From NCBI GenBank assembly GCA_004794785.1, contig SJOL01006407.1, forward strand, positions 242,258 to 306,257: a DNA stretch of 64,000 bases, in the 5' to 3' direction. The notes below the pieces were generated by a model. The model was not told the origin of the DNA and searched no databases. It saw nothing but the letters and a program-made list of their open reading frames with translations. This stretch comes from Opisthorchis felineus (taxonomy: Eukaryota > Platyhelminthes > Trematoda > Opisthorchiida > Opisthorchiidae). Below, in pieces: positions 34,601-47,400 of the stretch (positions are counted from its first letter, which is position 1; each line of letters begins with the position of its first letter). A program made the position numbers and the translations under genes.

Positions 34601-37600
34601 CACAAAGCAAACAGTTATATGATATATCTTGTGTGAACATTCGAATGCAGATCATCATGAGTGACGTTTGTTGTACGTTATTATACGTAGGTTTACACTA
34701 TTAACTCAAGACTCTTGAAACTGACCACCGACGACAGATTGAGATTGAACACCCTCGTTTCATTTGGTTAGGTTATGTGTGGTCCGAAACAACTAACGCG
34801 TGCACCTTGCACTGACAATTATCTCCGTATGTATAAAACGTGTAAATTGGATTTGGTATGTGTGAATTTCGCACGCTGAAAGATCATCTCTTTGGAGACG
34901 GTATTACGGGAATGTGAGCTTCAGTTTTCCTATCGTCGCCATTATCGTCTGTAACAACAACGCACCAGTAATAAGCATTGGTGCTTAACTACCACACAAC
35001 CATGAGGGAAGAAAGAATGAAAAGTAAATGGAAGGGAGGGGCGTGGTACATAGAAACTCTATGTCGTTATGAAAAATCATCAAGAATAAGGTGTCTACAC
35101 ACTACAGCAGACCTAAAATAAACACACGGAATTATGATATCGAAGTAAGGCACCATAAGCAGGATTGACAAAGAGTCCTTTTTGAATCTCACTCGACCTA
35201 GCTCCTGCACACAACAACGGGCCAACTTTAGCTGGGTCGTGCGTCTGTAAGATTACAGCATGCGCAACCCTGGAGTCGGTTGCTTGCCATTTCCTGCAGG
35301 GTTTCCAGCCAACTAGAAGCAGGATCGCGTGGGTCCCAACCAGGAATGCATGAAGATCCCACAGTAGTGGGTTACTTCATTTCACGTTGCCATGTAATGG
35401 CCAGCGCCCCACAAGCGAATTTCCCGTAATCAATGAAGGTTGGATCAAAGCTACTAAGGTTATGTTGGTTAACCAGCTCGACTGGGGTCAGTTTAGTTAG
35501 TTAATTTCGGTTTGATTGGTTCGTGCATTGTTAACCTCATGTTTGAGTAACCAGAGTGTCTAAAAGTGAGGCGACCTTCGCGTACCACCGGTAAGTCGCT
35601 TACTAGCCGATCAAAGACGAACAATTATCTAATTGCAACCAAAATCTGTACACTGACCGCTACTCCTTGGAGCAACACTTCTTACCGTTAAGCCAACAAA
35701 TTGGCAATCAGTTAGAATGTATCTAGATGAAACGTGCGTGTGTATTATTAACGCAAATTTCATGTAAAAGACACCTGCTGCGGTCTCAGAGATGCACTGA
35801 AACAGTATTCCGATCCACTTTTATGTTGATGAAATAGCAGAAGAACGGATTTCATCGTTGTTTATTACAGGTCTATTATCTCGGCTTCCTTCACCCTGAC
35901 TACTCAATCCAAAAGTTTTTGAAATATCTTGGGGTCATTAGCCGCGCACTGACTGATCTGTAGTTTAACACTGTTTTTATAAAATAAAAATTGAAAGTTA
36001 CTTCAGATAATTTATGAAGCCTTCCAGAAAAAAGTTTGGGTAGTTGCCCGTTTCTTCATATGGCACCACTTGAAGGTTTGATGAAAACTCTCATAGTGCA
36101 CCAGAAGTCAATTTTTATGTACGCGACGTGAAATAAGACATCCATCTTCCAATAAACTTGTCCAGGTCAACAGTGAAATTCATGAACGTGTGTTCTTGTA
36201 CTTCAAGTGCTCACGTGAGTTTTGATGATCTTACCACAGGTGATCGTCTCACGAAGAATCTCTCCGAATCTGGAAGTTTCACGAAAAGATAAATTATCTG
36301 TATGAGCACGCACATTTTCAATCTTTTACAATCAAACTTGTCTCAGACAACAAATTCCTGTAGGCCAGTGACATAAAAAGTGTTCTTTTCGGTCATATGA
36401 CTGGTCAACTTAGAGGTGACTTTGTTGGGCATTACATTTTGAGTTCATGAGCAAGTTACTGGTAATAAATTAATACTTCCAGTGCATCAACATGCTTCCA
36501 AATTTGAAAACATTTACTCGTCCCAAAAGATTTAGTGTAGCCTACCCGAAAGAAAAGTAATGCGTTTCGTGGTAATTATTCTTTGTGAGCAAAGTTTAGC
36601 TGCTGACATTTGCCCACAACGTTTTGTTTCAGTTCTCAGTGATGCAAAACCTTCGAAGCTGAAATTTCAACTCAAACTCCAGTGTATGTATTTGAAATGA
36701 CGGGTGGACGATTTCGGTTAATTCCTGAATGGACACGTTAAAATCAAATCTGTTCGATTGGTTGTATCGACAGGTCAGTTTTACGACATTTTAGAAAGAC
36801 TCTGATAAAAATCGGACCATAGGATAGGAGAACTGATGTCACGCTCGATTGGTTCTGCTCATTGTCAAGTGAAGTAAGACCAATTTAAGGTAAAGTAGTG
36901 AAGCATAATTTGAAGAAACATTTGATAAGAAGAGTCCCGAGGTTTAAAAGCTGATCACTTGGGTCAGATGCATAGGGATAATATATACTTTGCTGAACTA
37001 ATCTCCCTTCATTAGGTTAGCGCAGTAACAGGCGTTGTTGAAGTTTATACCATAATTTGGAACCTTTAAATTTCTTGTGAAGTAGGGAGGCTCTTGGTGC
37101 GGAGAAATATATTACTCCCGTTCGGTATCGAGTTTTCCGTCGGCGATCCCCCGAGGAGTGCACATTTTCACGATCAAAGTGGTATGCTATCGTTTTGGAG
37201 TACTCTAGACTTTGGAAAGGGGCATCAGCTTTGTTCTTCCAGAAAACAGCCATACGTTTACCAATGATGTAGGCGATACGGAAGAATGCTTGGCTTACTT
37301 TCATCTATAGGTAATCTCTGGAGAGCGGCCATAGTTTGGTAGACACTGTCTGAAACGTAAATAGGGTCCTTTCGCTCCGATGAAAAAACTGCATGTGCTC
37401 CAATTGTGAACAGACCTGTGCTCAATAGGTTTCAAAATTATGACTGAATTTTAGTTATTCATGTACAGAACCATCAGTCGCCAGTTGTTTCGGAGCTATT
37501 AGGCTCTGTATTAGTTGGAATCGGGGAAGAGCTTCATAAGATTTGAATAGGGTAAACTAATGCATTCGTCTGATGCATCTCACAACAGATCGGTGTTATG

Positions 37601-38306
37601 CTCTTGTCATGAAGAAGTGAATGATTGAAGGGGACATACATAAAAACCACAGCTCAGAGCTGCGCATGTCACCGCCAAGTCAATTTTTCTCTCTCTGATG
37701 CTCTTCATTGTGATCAGCGTTGCTTAAACTTTCTTTAAACAGGACGAAAATTATTCGAGTTGGTGCTCAGATCACCCTATGACGTTTCAACTAGTGGTTG
37801 CCTATTCTCTAAAATAAAGTCAAATGCCAATTTCTTATTCCTCCATTTTACTTCACAATATCTCTGGTTGTTTACAACATGCAACTGCGCTTTATGTGGC
37901 CGGCTACCAACGCTTCGTCACTGTGTCTCAATGTGGGAACATTACTGACTTTCGTCCAAACAAGCCTGACTGAATCTCAAATGGCTTCCTTTTACCTTCC
38001 TGTAGGTTCCATTTAACACGCTGTTCATTTGTTGCTTCATCCGTAGTGAAGTGAATATGGGACCATTTCTTAGGAACGAAGACTGTCCAGTAAGCTTTAT
38101 ACAAGTCACGGAAAATAGCACATGAAATTGCTGTGATAGGTAATTAAACAAAAATGCATGCTTGGTCAGAGTTCTTGGGTAAATTCAGTCTTTCCTATGG
38201 TAAGCTGGTTAGTGAATAAAGACTCAAGGCGAGCCTTCATCAGCTATGCATATAAAGTGCTGAATATTTGAAATTTGTTGTGGAGTTTGTGGAATATGTA
38301 TTGCTC
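28604..38306. other. Anonymous non-coding DNA
   Basis: No gene recognised in nearly 10 kb. Overlapping open frames on both strands at 33859-34216 (83 and 86 codons) look superficially protein-like but match nothing I know. A CTGATGA followed by a short hairpin (38226-38243, minus) lies at the right edge and is discussed as a finding. Confidence 0.5.
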
Positions 38307-38488
38307 ATATTCACATCGCTCTCGTGTGAACAGTCGTCCTCCCGTCCTGGCGTAATTATTCCGGTGATACTAAGCTCTAATAAGAGCGAAACTTGAGTGT
38401 AGTGCTTCCTCCCTTTGGTATGGACTCACCAGAATAAGTACGCCAGGACAGGAGGACAACTGTTCAAACGAGAGTGATGTTGAATATT
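38307..38488. mobile_element. Foldback (MITE-like) element with ~60-bp inverted arms
   Basis: Left arm 38307-38367 and right arm 38426-38488 are reverse complements over about 60 bp with roughly seven mismatches and one indel. Shared blocks include GAACAGT-GTCCTCC, GTCCTGGCGTA and TTATTC-GGTGA. The 58-bp spacer holds a small hairpin (GCTC-TAATAA-GAGC) followed by GAAAC. There is no open frame. Such a structure fits a miniature inverted-repeat element or a long-hairpin RNA source. I could not define a target duplication, although ATATTCA/TGAATAT marks the outer ends of the arms. Confidence 0.75.
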
Positions 38489-41400
38489 TGTTTTCTTTAT
38501 TTCCGACTGTGTCTATCTATGTTCAGGTAGTTCCCTATATCATGGCGTGATTGATAAGCACCTTCAAAAAGCAAAACGATGAAGGAGATTTACCATTTAG
38601 GTTTTCTTTTGTTTGAGGTATTCCCTTACAAGTACTTAGTTTGGATAACTTTTGGGTCATCATTAGGACCTGTTGTTCTGTCTAATCTTATTTTAACCAA
38701 GTATCACACAGATCAGATACGGTAGTGGATGAGAAAGCATTTAATCAAAGATTTTTGTTCAGTCAGTGACACAGTGGAGCATAAAATCCGAGAATATTTG
38801 TGCAGTCTTCAGTAAAGAAGCTGTCTAATCTGTGTAATAAACACAATCCCTAGAGAAATCCGTTAATTAAAATACAAGGATGGCTAAGTAATCTGTGACG
38901 CCTTCTTGAAAAAGGGTCGAATTCCTGTTAGCATAGTTTTGGGAAAACATGATGGATTGTAAGTTTCCCAAAACAGCAGAATATGATGAAAGAGCTTCAA
39001 GGTAGTAATTTACGTTATAATGTACTTTTGAAAAGAATGAAACCGATGATGTTTCATCTTGAAAAATCTACCTCAAGGTCAGTTGCAAAAACAAAAGTTG
39101 CAAAAAAAAATGACTGGTTTACCAGTTGATTAGGAAATTCTTATCATAATCTCCATAAAAAGGAGACTATGCCTGGAATATTTCTGGCTATATATTTCTG
39201 GTGATATGACTAAATATACTGAAATAGCGTGTTGTTTTTTTCACGAGCGATTTCTGGCGCAACAGTTATTCTGTACAAAATAGTATTTCTGAAATCGAAT
39301 CTCGTTTATTTACGCACTAGCTGCCTAATGTCCGTGCATCAAAGAGCTTAAGGAGCAGTCGGTGCAGTTTTATTTCCGCTACTTGACCTTTCCCATATCA
39401 CCAAAAAGACACAAGGCCTTGCGATTGTACTGGCTCGCCAGCCCCAGTCTCAAACAAGCCAAATAATCGGACAGTGTCCTTGTTTAATATCCATTGTATA
39501 GCTCTCGACATCGGTGCCATTCTGTTCCTCAATTTATCGCTGTATTTGCCAGCAGAGACGCTGAAGAAGCTGCATGCTTGTATACCATTTTGTTTTGATT
39601 TGAACTGGTAACATTTACACACATCATAACATGTAAGAAACCCATGGTCACCAAACAGTTCGGCCGTTTTTATGCTTTGTAACGAAGAGAAAGTGCTAGC
39701 CTCTATGAAATGCTTATTTGTTTTATTGAATGTGCGTTATGAAAGTGGACATTAAACGTTTTAGCTTCTGGTGAACGAGTAGTTGATTTCCCGAGATTAA
39801 TTAACTTCTAGTGTTATAGTCCGGGACACATTGCCCTTACCTACCAACATAGATAGCTGACTTTCAGCCGGCAAACAAAATTAGGCGAAACTGAGTAATT
39901 CCTCGGGAGAGGACACGCTATTTTGGTTTATCCAACTGAGCGTAATTACAGGAATGAGATTGTAAGTGTGGGGCCTTAGGCACATAACGCGGACCATTAG
40001 ATGTTGGTGGGTAAACTTGGCCTATCATATGCCGTCGGAAAACATCTGATCGGAGGATGCGGAGTTTGCAGCGGACCATGGCCATGCGAATACTTTTACC
40101 TACACCTGGACAATCTGAAATGTCTCATTTCAAGTGTTTCCATCGGGTTACGTGACAGCTACGCAGTAAAACTATGTCACAAATTGGCAGGTTTTATTTA
40201 CGATTAGCAGCCGATTCTATGGTTGTTTGGTGACTGCGTCCTTGGATGGTCCACAACGGTCATAAGTTAGCCGCTGATCTGATTTAGTCAGTGATGACCA
40301 ACGTACATTGCAGTGCATGTATGGACAAAACATGAGAGAAGCAATAACACCGCCAAGAAAAGAATGCGGTGTAGAATGCACACACAAGAAAGAATCTGGA
40401 TGAATGGCACCAGAAGCCAAGAACGTCACAAGGGCGGCGCACGTAAATCCCCGATTTCATACCATGACACTTGTTGATAGGTAGGTAGCTCATCCTTACA
40501 AGGGACGTCCAACATCTCAGTGTCCGAAGTCCAAGGAAGTTCTTGTATTATAAATAACAGTTTATGCTCGCAGACCATCAGTAGCCAGAACAAATCACAA
40601 GAGGTTTTAAAAAACAACAAATGCCACTCCGATCACGCTGGCAATTGCAGTCGGGAAAACACATTCCGGTTCTAGGGGTTCCACCCGGGATTGCGGAAGC
40701 CTTACGCAACCGCGTCTGTACTTTGGTGAATTGTTACAAACATTCCTTACATCACAGTCCATTCAGGTGAAACATTGATGAAAACCCATCGCGTGAACTT
40801 TGACCAAATTCTTAGTTATTGTCAGACGTCTGAACTTCGAAGACTGCATTGTAGAACGGGAAATTTAGAAGACCTGTCCTACACTTAATAAGCCCAACTT
40901 GCTAATGGTTGAAGAAAGCTGTCAGAGTTTGAAATCTAGTGTTCGGTTGGTCTTGCGAAGATGAGATACCCTTTTACTGGTGCTAAGCTTATCAATAAAT
41001 CTTGAAATTGTGAAAGTTTTTGCCCCTAGTCTCAGAGTCGTGCCGGGATATATACACATTATTTATACCACTACACCGTACATCTAAAGGGGTAATTTAT
41101 GAATAAACTCAAAGCAACGCCTTAAACATAACCACACCACTAGATAGATTAGGAAAGAAAGCAGCGTTTGTTACAAGACTGCTCTCAGAAACGCTTGAAG
41201 TTTGCGAGTTTGTCCGGTTTACTTATATCCGAGATGAAAATCAGCCTCAGCAAAGTGGAAGATGGGAGTGTAAATGTTATTATGTTAGATTTTCTGGACC
41301 CTCTTGCAGTTTGTCAGAGATAACAATTCAGTGCACAAGTTTGCTATCTGACTCAACACGATTGTTGAAAACATGACTGGGAACAGGAATTAACCTCCTA

Positions 41401-42998
41401 TAAATTTGAAAGTTACAACAATACTACCACGAGTTATTTTACAGCCGATTGATGATACCTGAAAGCTCAACAGTATCTCCATCTGAGGAGTTTTTACAAA
41501 AGCAGTTCATTCACATCCCTAATTCCAGGAATTGTAATTACTAATATTTGGTTGATGTGGAAAAGATGAATTTTATTGGATTTTTACTAAAATGTTTATT
41601 CTTTCCCGATTATTCTGTTTTTTTGGCGTCAAACCTTGAGTGCACCTGAAAAACCACCTATTTGTCATCAAACAAGTAAGGTAGCCTAGAAAGACCAGTT
41701 AATGAAGACACAAGGCTATGTGGCATCACAAACTTTTTTAGATTTTATCACAATTGTTTTATTGTACAAAATATTGACGCATTTCGCTCGATGAAAATTG
41801 GTTTTGCGTTCAACTGTAGTGGTCATTAAAGCTTTTTGGAACTGCAAATGATCAGCAGTACACGTAGAAGAAAGCTCTTCGGATTACACAGGTAATTTAC
41901 AAGTTTTCTCAAAACTCATAGTGATTTACTTAAAAGTATATTCAGACCAATTTCGTCCTTTAAATTTCACTGCAATGAGGAGTAGCCACTGGACTTTATT
42001 GGGCTGGTAGGTGAATGTAGAATTAGGACCTAACTTTAACCATTTCCTTGGATGACTTTTCAGAAGTTCCAATGGAGCGACTTCATTGTTGACATTCAAG
42101 GTTGTAATAAATGTCGCGAAAATGCTGTCACACTTCTTTGAGTCAACCTGTTATATACCTGTCAACCTAAAAACGTCAGTGAAAATCAGTTTTTTATTCT
42201 TTCAGTTGTGTTTTTTGGATATACAGATAAGTCTTTCCTGAAGTAAGAGCACTCATTTGTTTTAAGTGGCGTATTACCACGTGATATTTTGCTGTCGGGC
42301 TTTCATATATTTATGCGTAGATCCACTTTCGAGTCGATCGACTTTTAAAATTCAGGGGAGACAAAAGCTTACAGGGATGAGATACAGGTGACCAAGGGCG
42401 TGATGAGGAGTTGGACTGTCTAGGGTCACAAGAGTCGACTGACTATTCTTACCTGGCTGAGTAAAGTATGATGAACAAACTAGTACATGGAAAGCAAGGT
42501 GCCCGAACCAGTTGGTGGACAAAATAAAGCTATTTTGTCTTTGATTCAAGCGATCTGCCCCAACAATTGTTTGATCTACATTTTATCAGTTTAACTGAGA
42601 TGTGAATGTAAGCAAATGCAGCAGTGATAAATATGTACAGTACACTAGATGTATCAGTTAAAGAGCTGGTGGATTTCCCCCAGTGATCTCAGGTTTGAAA
42701 AAAGATGGGAGGTTACAAGGTAGATCTTGAATCGACAACAGTCATTGTTTTGATAGAAGTGCATCAAAATATTTTACCACCTGTGAGGCTGCTAGAGTGA
42801 ACGTTTATGACCTTGCTTAAAAAATGTAATTTCTTAACAATGCAACAAGTTTATACAAATAAAACACATCATGCATCTCAAACATCTCAGTACATCGGGT
42901 ATACAAAACGATTCACTACATGGAAGCCAAATGACAGCTGATGGCATGAATTTACTAGAAATGCCGCTGTGCAACTGTTTCATTCTTGTTGGGAATCA
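38489..42998. other. Anonymous non-coding DNA
   Basis: No gene or repeat recognised; the open frames are at most about 74 codons. It is AT-rich with no long inverted or tandem repeat seen. Confidence 0.5.
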
Positions 42999-43087
42999 TT
43001 AGCTGCACGCATCTCACAGTTAAGTGTTCAAGCACTGGCCGAAAGGTTGCGAGTTTGGAACTCTATGGATTTGTGAGATGCGCACTG

Positions 43088-43113
43088 CTGACTTTACCCA
43101 ACAAGGAGGAAAC
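43088..43113 (+). ncRNA. Decayed Sm-alpha-type hammerhead core (S1)
   Basis: The core reads CTGA, then CTTTA replacing the expected TGAGT, then CCCAACAAGGAGGAAAC. GAAAC is preserved. The middle of the CTGATGA box is destroyed, so it should be inactive. Stem II would pair CC with GG. The identification rests on register with copy S2 and with the schistosome hammerhead layout. Confidence 0.5.
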
Positions 43114-43155
43114 AAGGATGAAACACTAGGATAAAACAAGGGTGAAACAAGGATA
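43101..43155 (+). repeat. Short tandem repeat grown from the ribozyme GAAAC block
   Basis: Five imperfect 11-13 bp units: ACAAGGAGGAA, ACAAGGATGAA, ACACTAGGATAAA, ACAAGGGTGAA, ACAAGGATA. The first unit is the 3' part of the hammerhead core. Copy S2 has only one unit, so the array expanded in S1. Confidence 0.75.
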
Positions 43156-43213
43156 TAGCGTGGCTTTTAGGGTTTTCAGCATAGATTGGCTTCAACGACA
43201 GAGTAAAACCTCC

Positions 43214-46200
43214 ATCAAAATATGACGGCTAACCAGGTTTAAACTTTCAGAACGGGTACAATTAAAGTAACACTAAAAGTAAGCGGAACGAAAATCCAAA
43301 AATTAGGGGACATATTACTTGATTTGCGGAGCTATGTTCAACCCTAGCTTCTTTGGGACAGAGAAGCATGCTACCATGCATATCAGAACTGGGGGAATTC
43401 TAATTACTTGTTTGCTAAAGCACCGAGGCCGCAAAATTTTGTGAGACTTTGGCTCGTTGTCTGGTAACTAAATTCTTATTCACTCCAAGTGCCTGGATAA
43501 CGTGGAATGACCTTCTGGGTTGCATGAAGTATGCCAAATCAAGTCCAGCTGATGCTTCAATCGGTCGTTTATGCAAAAAATATTGTCTCTCAGTGGTGGT
43601 ACCCAGAAGTCCTTTACCTCTGGGATCACATCGTAACCAGCCACCTGTTTAATGCGGTGGAACATATGTAGATGGTGCTGCTGTTGAACATGAAAACCTA
43701 ACCCAGCAATCTTCTGAGTAGTCGTACAAACTGAACTGTGTACAGTTACGTGCACATTTTACGTACACTCTTCTCTTTACTTCTGAAACTACGTAGGTGG
43801 AGGGTATTGGAATCAGAGCCGGCAAACGATTTGTTAGCGCCCACAGGGGACAACATGTCGGTTTTCCAGATGGCAATTGAAAATCTCTGCTTCTCTAGAG
43901 GTGGTCATTTAGTGCTTTGTCTGCTGGGTCATCGTGTATACTAAAGCTTTCACTCTCCGCTGGCTACCGCATCTCGGTAGTCATTTTAGTTTTCATTTCA
44001 CAATCAATCGTTGTACGTTTGATTTGTGGAAAATTTGCATATTTTGTGCACTCCATATTGCGATTTCCACGATAGTACGCAGAACACCCCTTGATATCAG
44101 CCAACTACTGTTGCTTGCATTTCGTTGATCACACAACTATGCATAACATGTTAAACGAGGTATGGTACACATGTATATGTGAATATGTTGGTAAATTGCA
44201 ATCAAACTAGACAACCAGTTTCTCCAGAAGTGTGGGCAGAAACAACATTGAGAACCATACTTTATTACACTATTTCAAGGTCAGTTGGAACTAGCAAAGC
44301 ACGCGCTCGCAAAGTGACAATCTTTAAGCCATTTCTGTATTGACACGGCGGTAACACCTGTCTTGTATATATAGTTAGGAAAGTATTCCTTGCAATCTAT
44401 TGCTCAAAGGTATTTTCATTATTTTTTTATTGTCACCATAGCCTGATCATTGTTTGGAGTTCTTCACTATTTGAACTGTAAAATGGACCTGATGATGGCG
44501 TTGGCTATATAGTACGCAGCTTTCAGTACTAGCACGTAAGCCAGAAGAATGGCCAAATTTGACGAGGTGTGTAGCGGTTGACGAAGATAGCCATACGTGA
44601 GACAAAGATAGTTTGAAAAATGCGGATTTGTGTGGACAGTCACACATGCAAATGTACTTGTATGTAGATGCAATGTCAACAGAGAAATGCTAAACGTATC
44701 ACTGGAACATGGTGCTCAATACACTACGAATCCCTAAATCTAGGGTTTCCTGTAGTTTAATCACAACATATTAAAAGACAAAACTTTGGCCTGATGGTCG
44801 CCTCCCAATAAGCAAATCATATGGGGAAGTAAATAGTGGTATGCAAGTATGTCCCGAATACAGCGTAAACGTTAGTTCTCAAAAAAGATATCAGCAATGC
44901 TACTGATGTCACAAGTAGTATTGTGTCTGAGTCCTTTCAATTGTAACTGAGAAAAGCAACACGAATTCGACACAGATGTGGTGGCAATATCATCAGCGGA
45001 AGTACTTGGTATGCTGGAAAAATCCGCTATTTTGGAGTTGCCTATGTTTACGGGTCAAGTGGGAGTGTCCTTTATTTCAAGGCAAACAGTGACACTACAC
45101 AAGATCGACACCGTATTGCAAATCTGTCATTATTTTACTACCAGCGCGCAGCGGTGCTCATACGTTTCCCCACCAGGAGAAGTATGATCATCAGTGAATT
45201 GTCTTGCATTGAAGTGGCACGTTTCGGTAAACCAAAGATATTTGTAGACGCCCTGCTAACCTAGCCCAATTACCGATTACAGACACATTGTAGCCAGACT
45301 ACCGAGCTCAGTTTTCAAACCACAACCAACGTTGTAATCTAAATAGCCCGCAAATATTACAGTTTTAAATTGTACTGATACCTGAGTGCGACGGCCTACA
45401 GTCTATAACCTGAGTTAGTCGGTTTGGTTCAAGTAGTATAAAAAGTTAGGTAATAAATGTGAAGGATAATGGATCAAACAGGTCGACCTGGTGAACATAT
45501 TTCACCCTGTCACCACACTGGTTGGGTTCATAAAAAATTAGTTAGTTGCAAATTATCATAAATTTGCCTGATGTAGTCGCATGGGTGAAATGATGGACAT
45601 GTAAGTGCAAAGCAGAAACTATTTTGCACGTACTGCTGCAAAATTCGGATTTGTTCAGTTTTGGATCACATATTTAGAAGGCTGGCGCCAACTTATACCC
45701 ACCCTAACTTCATGGACACATAAAGTTCTAGATGTTTTCTGTTTACAATTAAACTGTTTTTGTGTAAGTCAAACCAGCATCAGGAAACTATTCCCCCCTC
45801 GGTGTATTCAATATGCAAAGTGTCCGACATTTGCAAGCCAACTGTGTATACCTGAACCGAGCAGGAGATGCGAAATAGATACTGGAGGATAACTTGCCTC
45901 CCAAATTCTTAAGATGCAAACATTTTCACATGCTGAATTCCGGCTTAAACAAAGACGCAGTCCCACCAAACTGCATCCTTTATTTGGAGAACATCGTAAA
46001 CAAGGGATTAGTTTGAAATGTTTTTTAATCCCTCGTTCATTCCAGTAGAGTTTGGACGCTGTCTGTATTTAGGAAGGAAAGGTCCGATACTTTTTAAAAT
46101 TCGGTCATTCGGTCTCTCGGTGTACCCCCTGATTGATAAAACCCCTTGTCTACTCTGACTTTATAAATAAAGCGGCGCACGATGTACTTCAGTTATGTTC

Positions 46201-46835
46201 AGTTTTTCAACTCACAATCAGTATGCCGAAGTACAGCATTCTCAGCTGCTACAACTTATTTTAATGAGGATAGGGAGAAGAAGAGAGGGGGATCCATAAG
46301 TTGGAAGCAATGGCCCAATCTATGCGTTGGTGAGAAATAGGTCTGTTTGTCCAGTATGCCATAATATAGAAATACTAGTCGTTTAGCTACAATATCTTTT
46401 CGGCTGCTACCTGTTTTGTCATTCTCAGGAAGCGCGGGGGCTTTGATGTGACTATAATGTGCCATGAGGTGAGGGTTACGCAATGAAGGCGATGGTTTTG
46501 ATGCAAAACCGCCATTGACTGTGTAACAGACATATTTGAAAAGCCAAGAAGCACTGTACAACTGTCATCTTTATTGAAAATCATCAACAGTGCACAATAT
46601 TGATTAGCCTCACAGACAGGACTAAATAGGATTTGAACATCACGAAATCTCCTCACATTACTATGAATTTTTAAGTGCCCCATGGGAAGATTAATTTCAC
46701 AGGATGAGTGATAATTCTATCTTAGAAGTTTTCACTTGGTGCGCCAGTCAACAAGTGACCAAACGATGTGGTCTCTGTACTTGAAGAATGGGTGGCGCCA
46801 TATCCTGTCTACGTAAGAGCTAATTACACTGGTGT
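43214..46835. other. Anonymous non-coding DNA between the two SINE copies
   Basis: No gene recognised. Open frames of up to 95 codons (45605-45892, plus) show no known domain. Confidence 0.5.
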
Positions 46836-47013
46836 TTAGCTGCTAGAAGTCGAACGGAAAAGTGTTCAACAACGGATATGAAGGTTGTTGGTTCGGAACT
46901 CTGAGTTTCTTTAGGTGCGCATTGCTGATGATTCCCAACAAAGGCCAAACAGCTGTACAGCTCTTCTCGGCTTTTCAGCACAGAGTGGCTTCACTCACGG
47001 GATGAAATCCTAG
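46836..47013 (+). mobile_element. Sm-alpha-like SINE, copy S2
   Basis: Companion of S1. Its B-box-like string GGTTCGGAACTC (46890-46901) is closer to the tRNA consensus GGTTCGAATCC than that of S1. It is followed by AGGTGCGCATTGCTGATGA, the ribozyme core, AGCTGTACAGCTCTTC, GGCTTTTCAGCA and GTGGCTTCACTCAC. The order and spacing equal S1 apart from the tandem expansion there. There is no protein-coding capacity. A pol III transcript is inferred from the family, not shown. Confidence 0.65.
46925..46950 (+). ncRNA. Hammerhead-like core of SINE S2
   Basis: CTGATGA is intact (46925-46931), followed by TTCCCAACAAAGG as the stem II region and CCAAAC where CGAAAC is expected. The invariant G of the GAAA box is changed to C, so activity should be lost. 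The spacing from CTGATGA to the AAAC equals that of the schistosome hammerhead. Weak pairing remains in stem II. Confidence 0.55.
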
Positions 47014-47400
47014 TTAAAGTTGGACTTTTCTGAGACCAGCTTGCGTACCTCAGAAAGAAGAAAGATAATCTTGTATCGAGACTGTTCACCAATGGCTGAT
47101 TGCCACGGCCTGTTTGCAGGTGGTGGCCTCCAAATCACACCGTATGAGTGCCTCTGCTGGCTAGAAGACGTGATGTCCATTAACCGTCAAGTGAGCCTCG
47201 ATTCTGAATTGGCCGCCATGATGGGCTTCTTCCAGGCTTCTGCCAGTGTGAGCATTTGAATCTATCTATCAGAATCACCGTATCTTTACTCCTTGCTCAC
47301 CGAAGCAACCATGATAAATCTCGAGGGAAGCTGTCCTCTTCGGCCTCACAGCTGCAGTCTACAGGAAAGTTGTACTGACACAATAAACAAACAGAGTTTA
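47014..47400. other. Unassigned stretch with a coding-like open frame
   Basis: A plus-strand open frame (47020-47259, 79 codons) contains GLFAGGGLQITPYECLCWLE and SELAAMMGFFQASASV. It looks more protein-like than its surroundings but matches no family I recognise. It lies between SINE S2 and the RTE endonuclease relic and may belong to the latter's decayed remainder. Confidence 0.3.

Larger units (their letters stand above)
42999..43213 (+). mobile_element. Sm-alpha-like SINE, copy S1
   Basis: It aligns along its length with 46836-47013: TTAGCTGC, AGTGTTCAA, GAAGGTTG/GAAAGGTTG, a B-box-like GTTTGGAACTCT, TGCGCACTGCTGA, CCCAACAA, GGTTTTCAGCA, TTGGCTTCA. The first half resembles a tRNA-type RNA polymerase III promoter (a B-box derivative of GGTTCGAATCC), and it is followed by a hammerhead core. 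This is the layout of schistosome Sm-alpha elements: pol III promoter, then ribozyme, no protein. The alignment is by eye. S1 is expanded after the ribozyme by a short tandem repeat. Confidence 0.65.
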
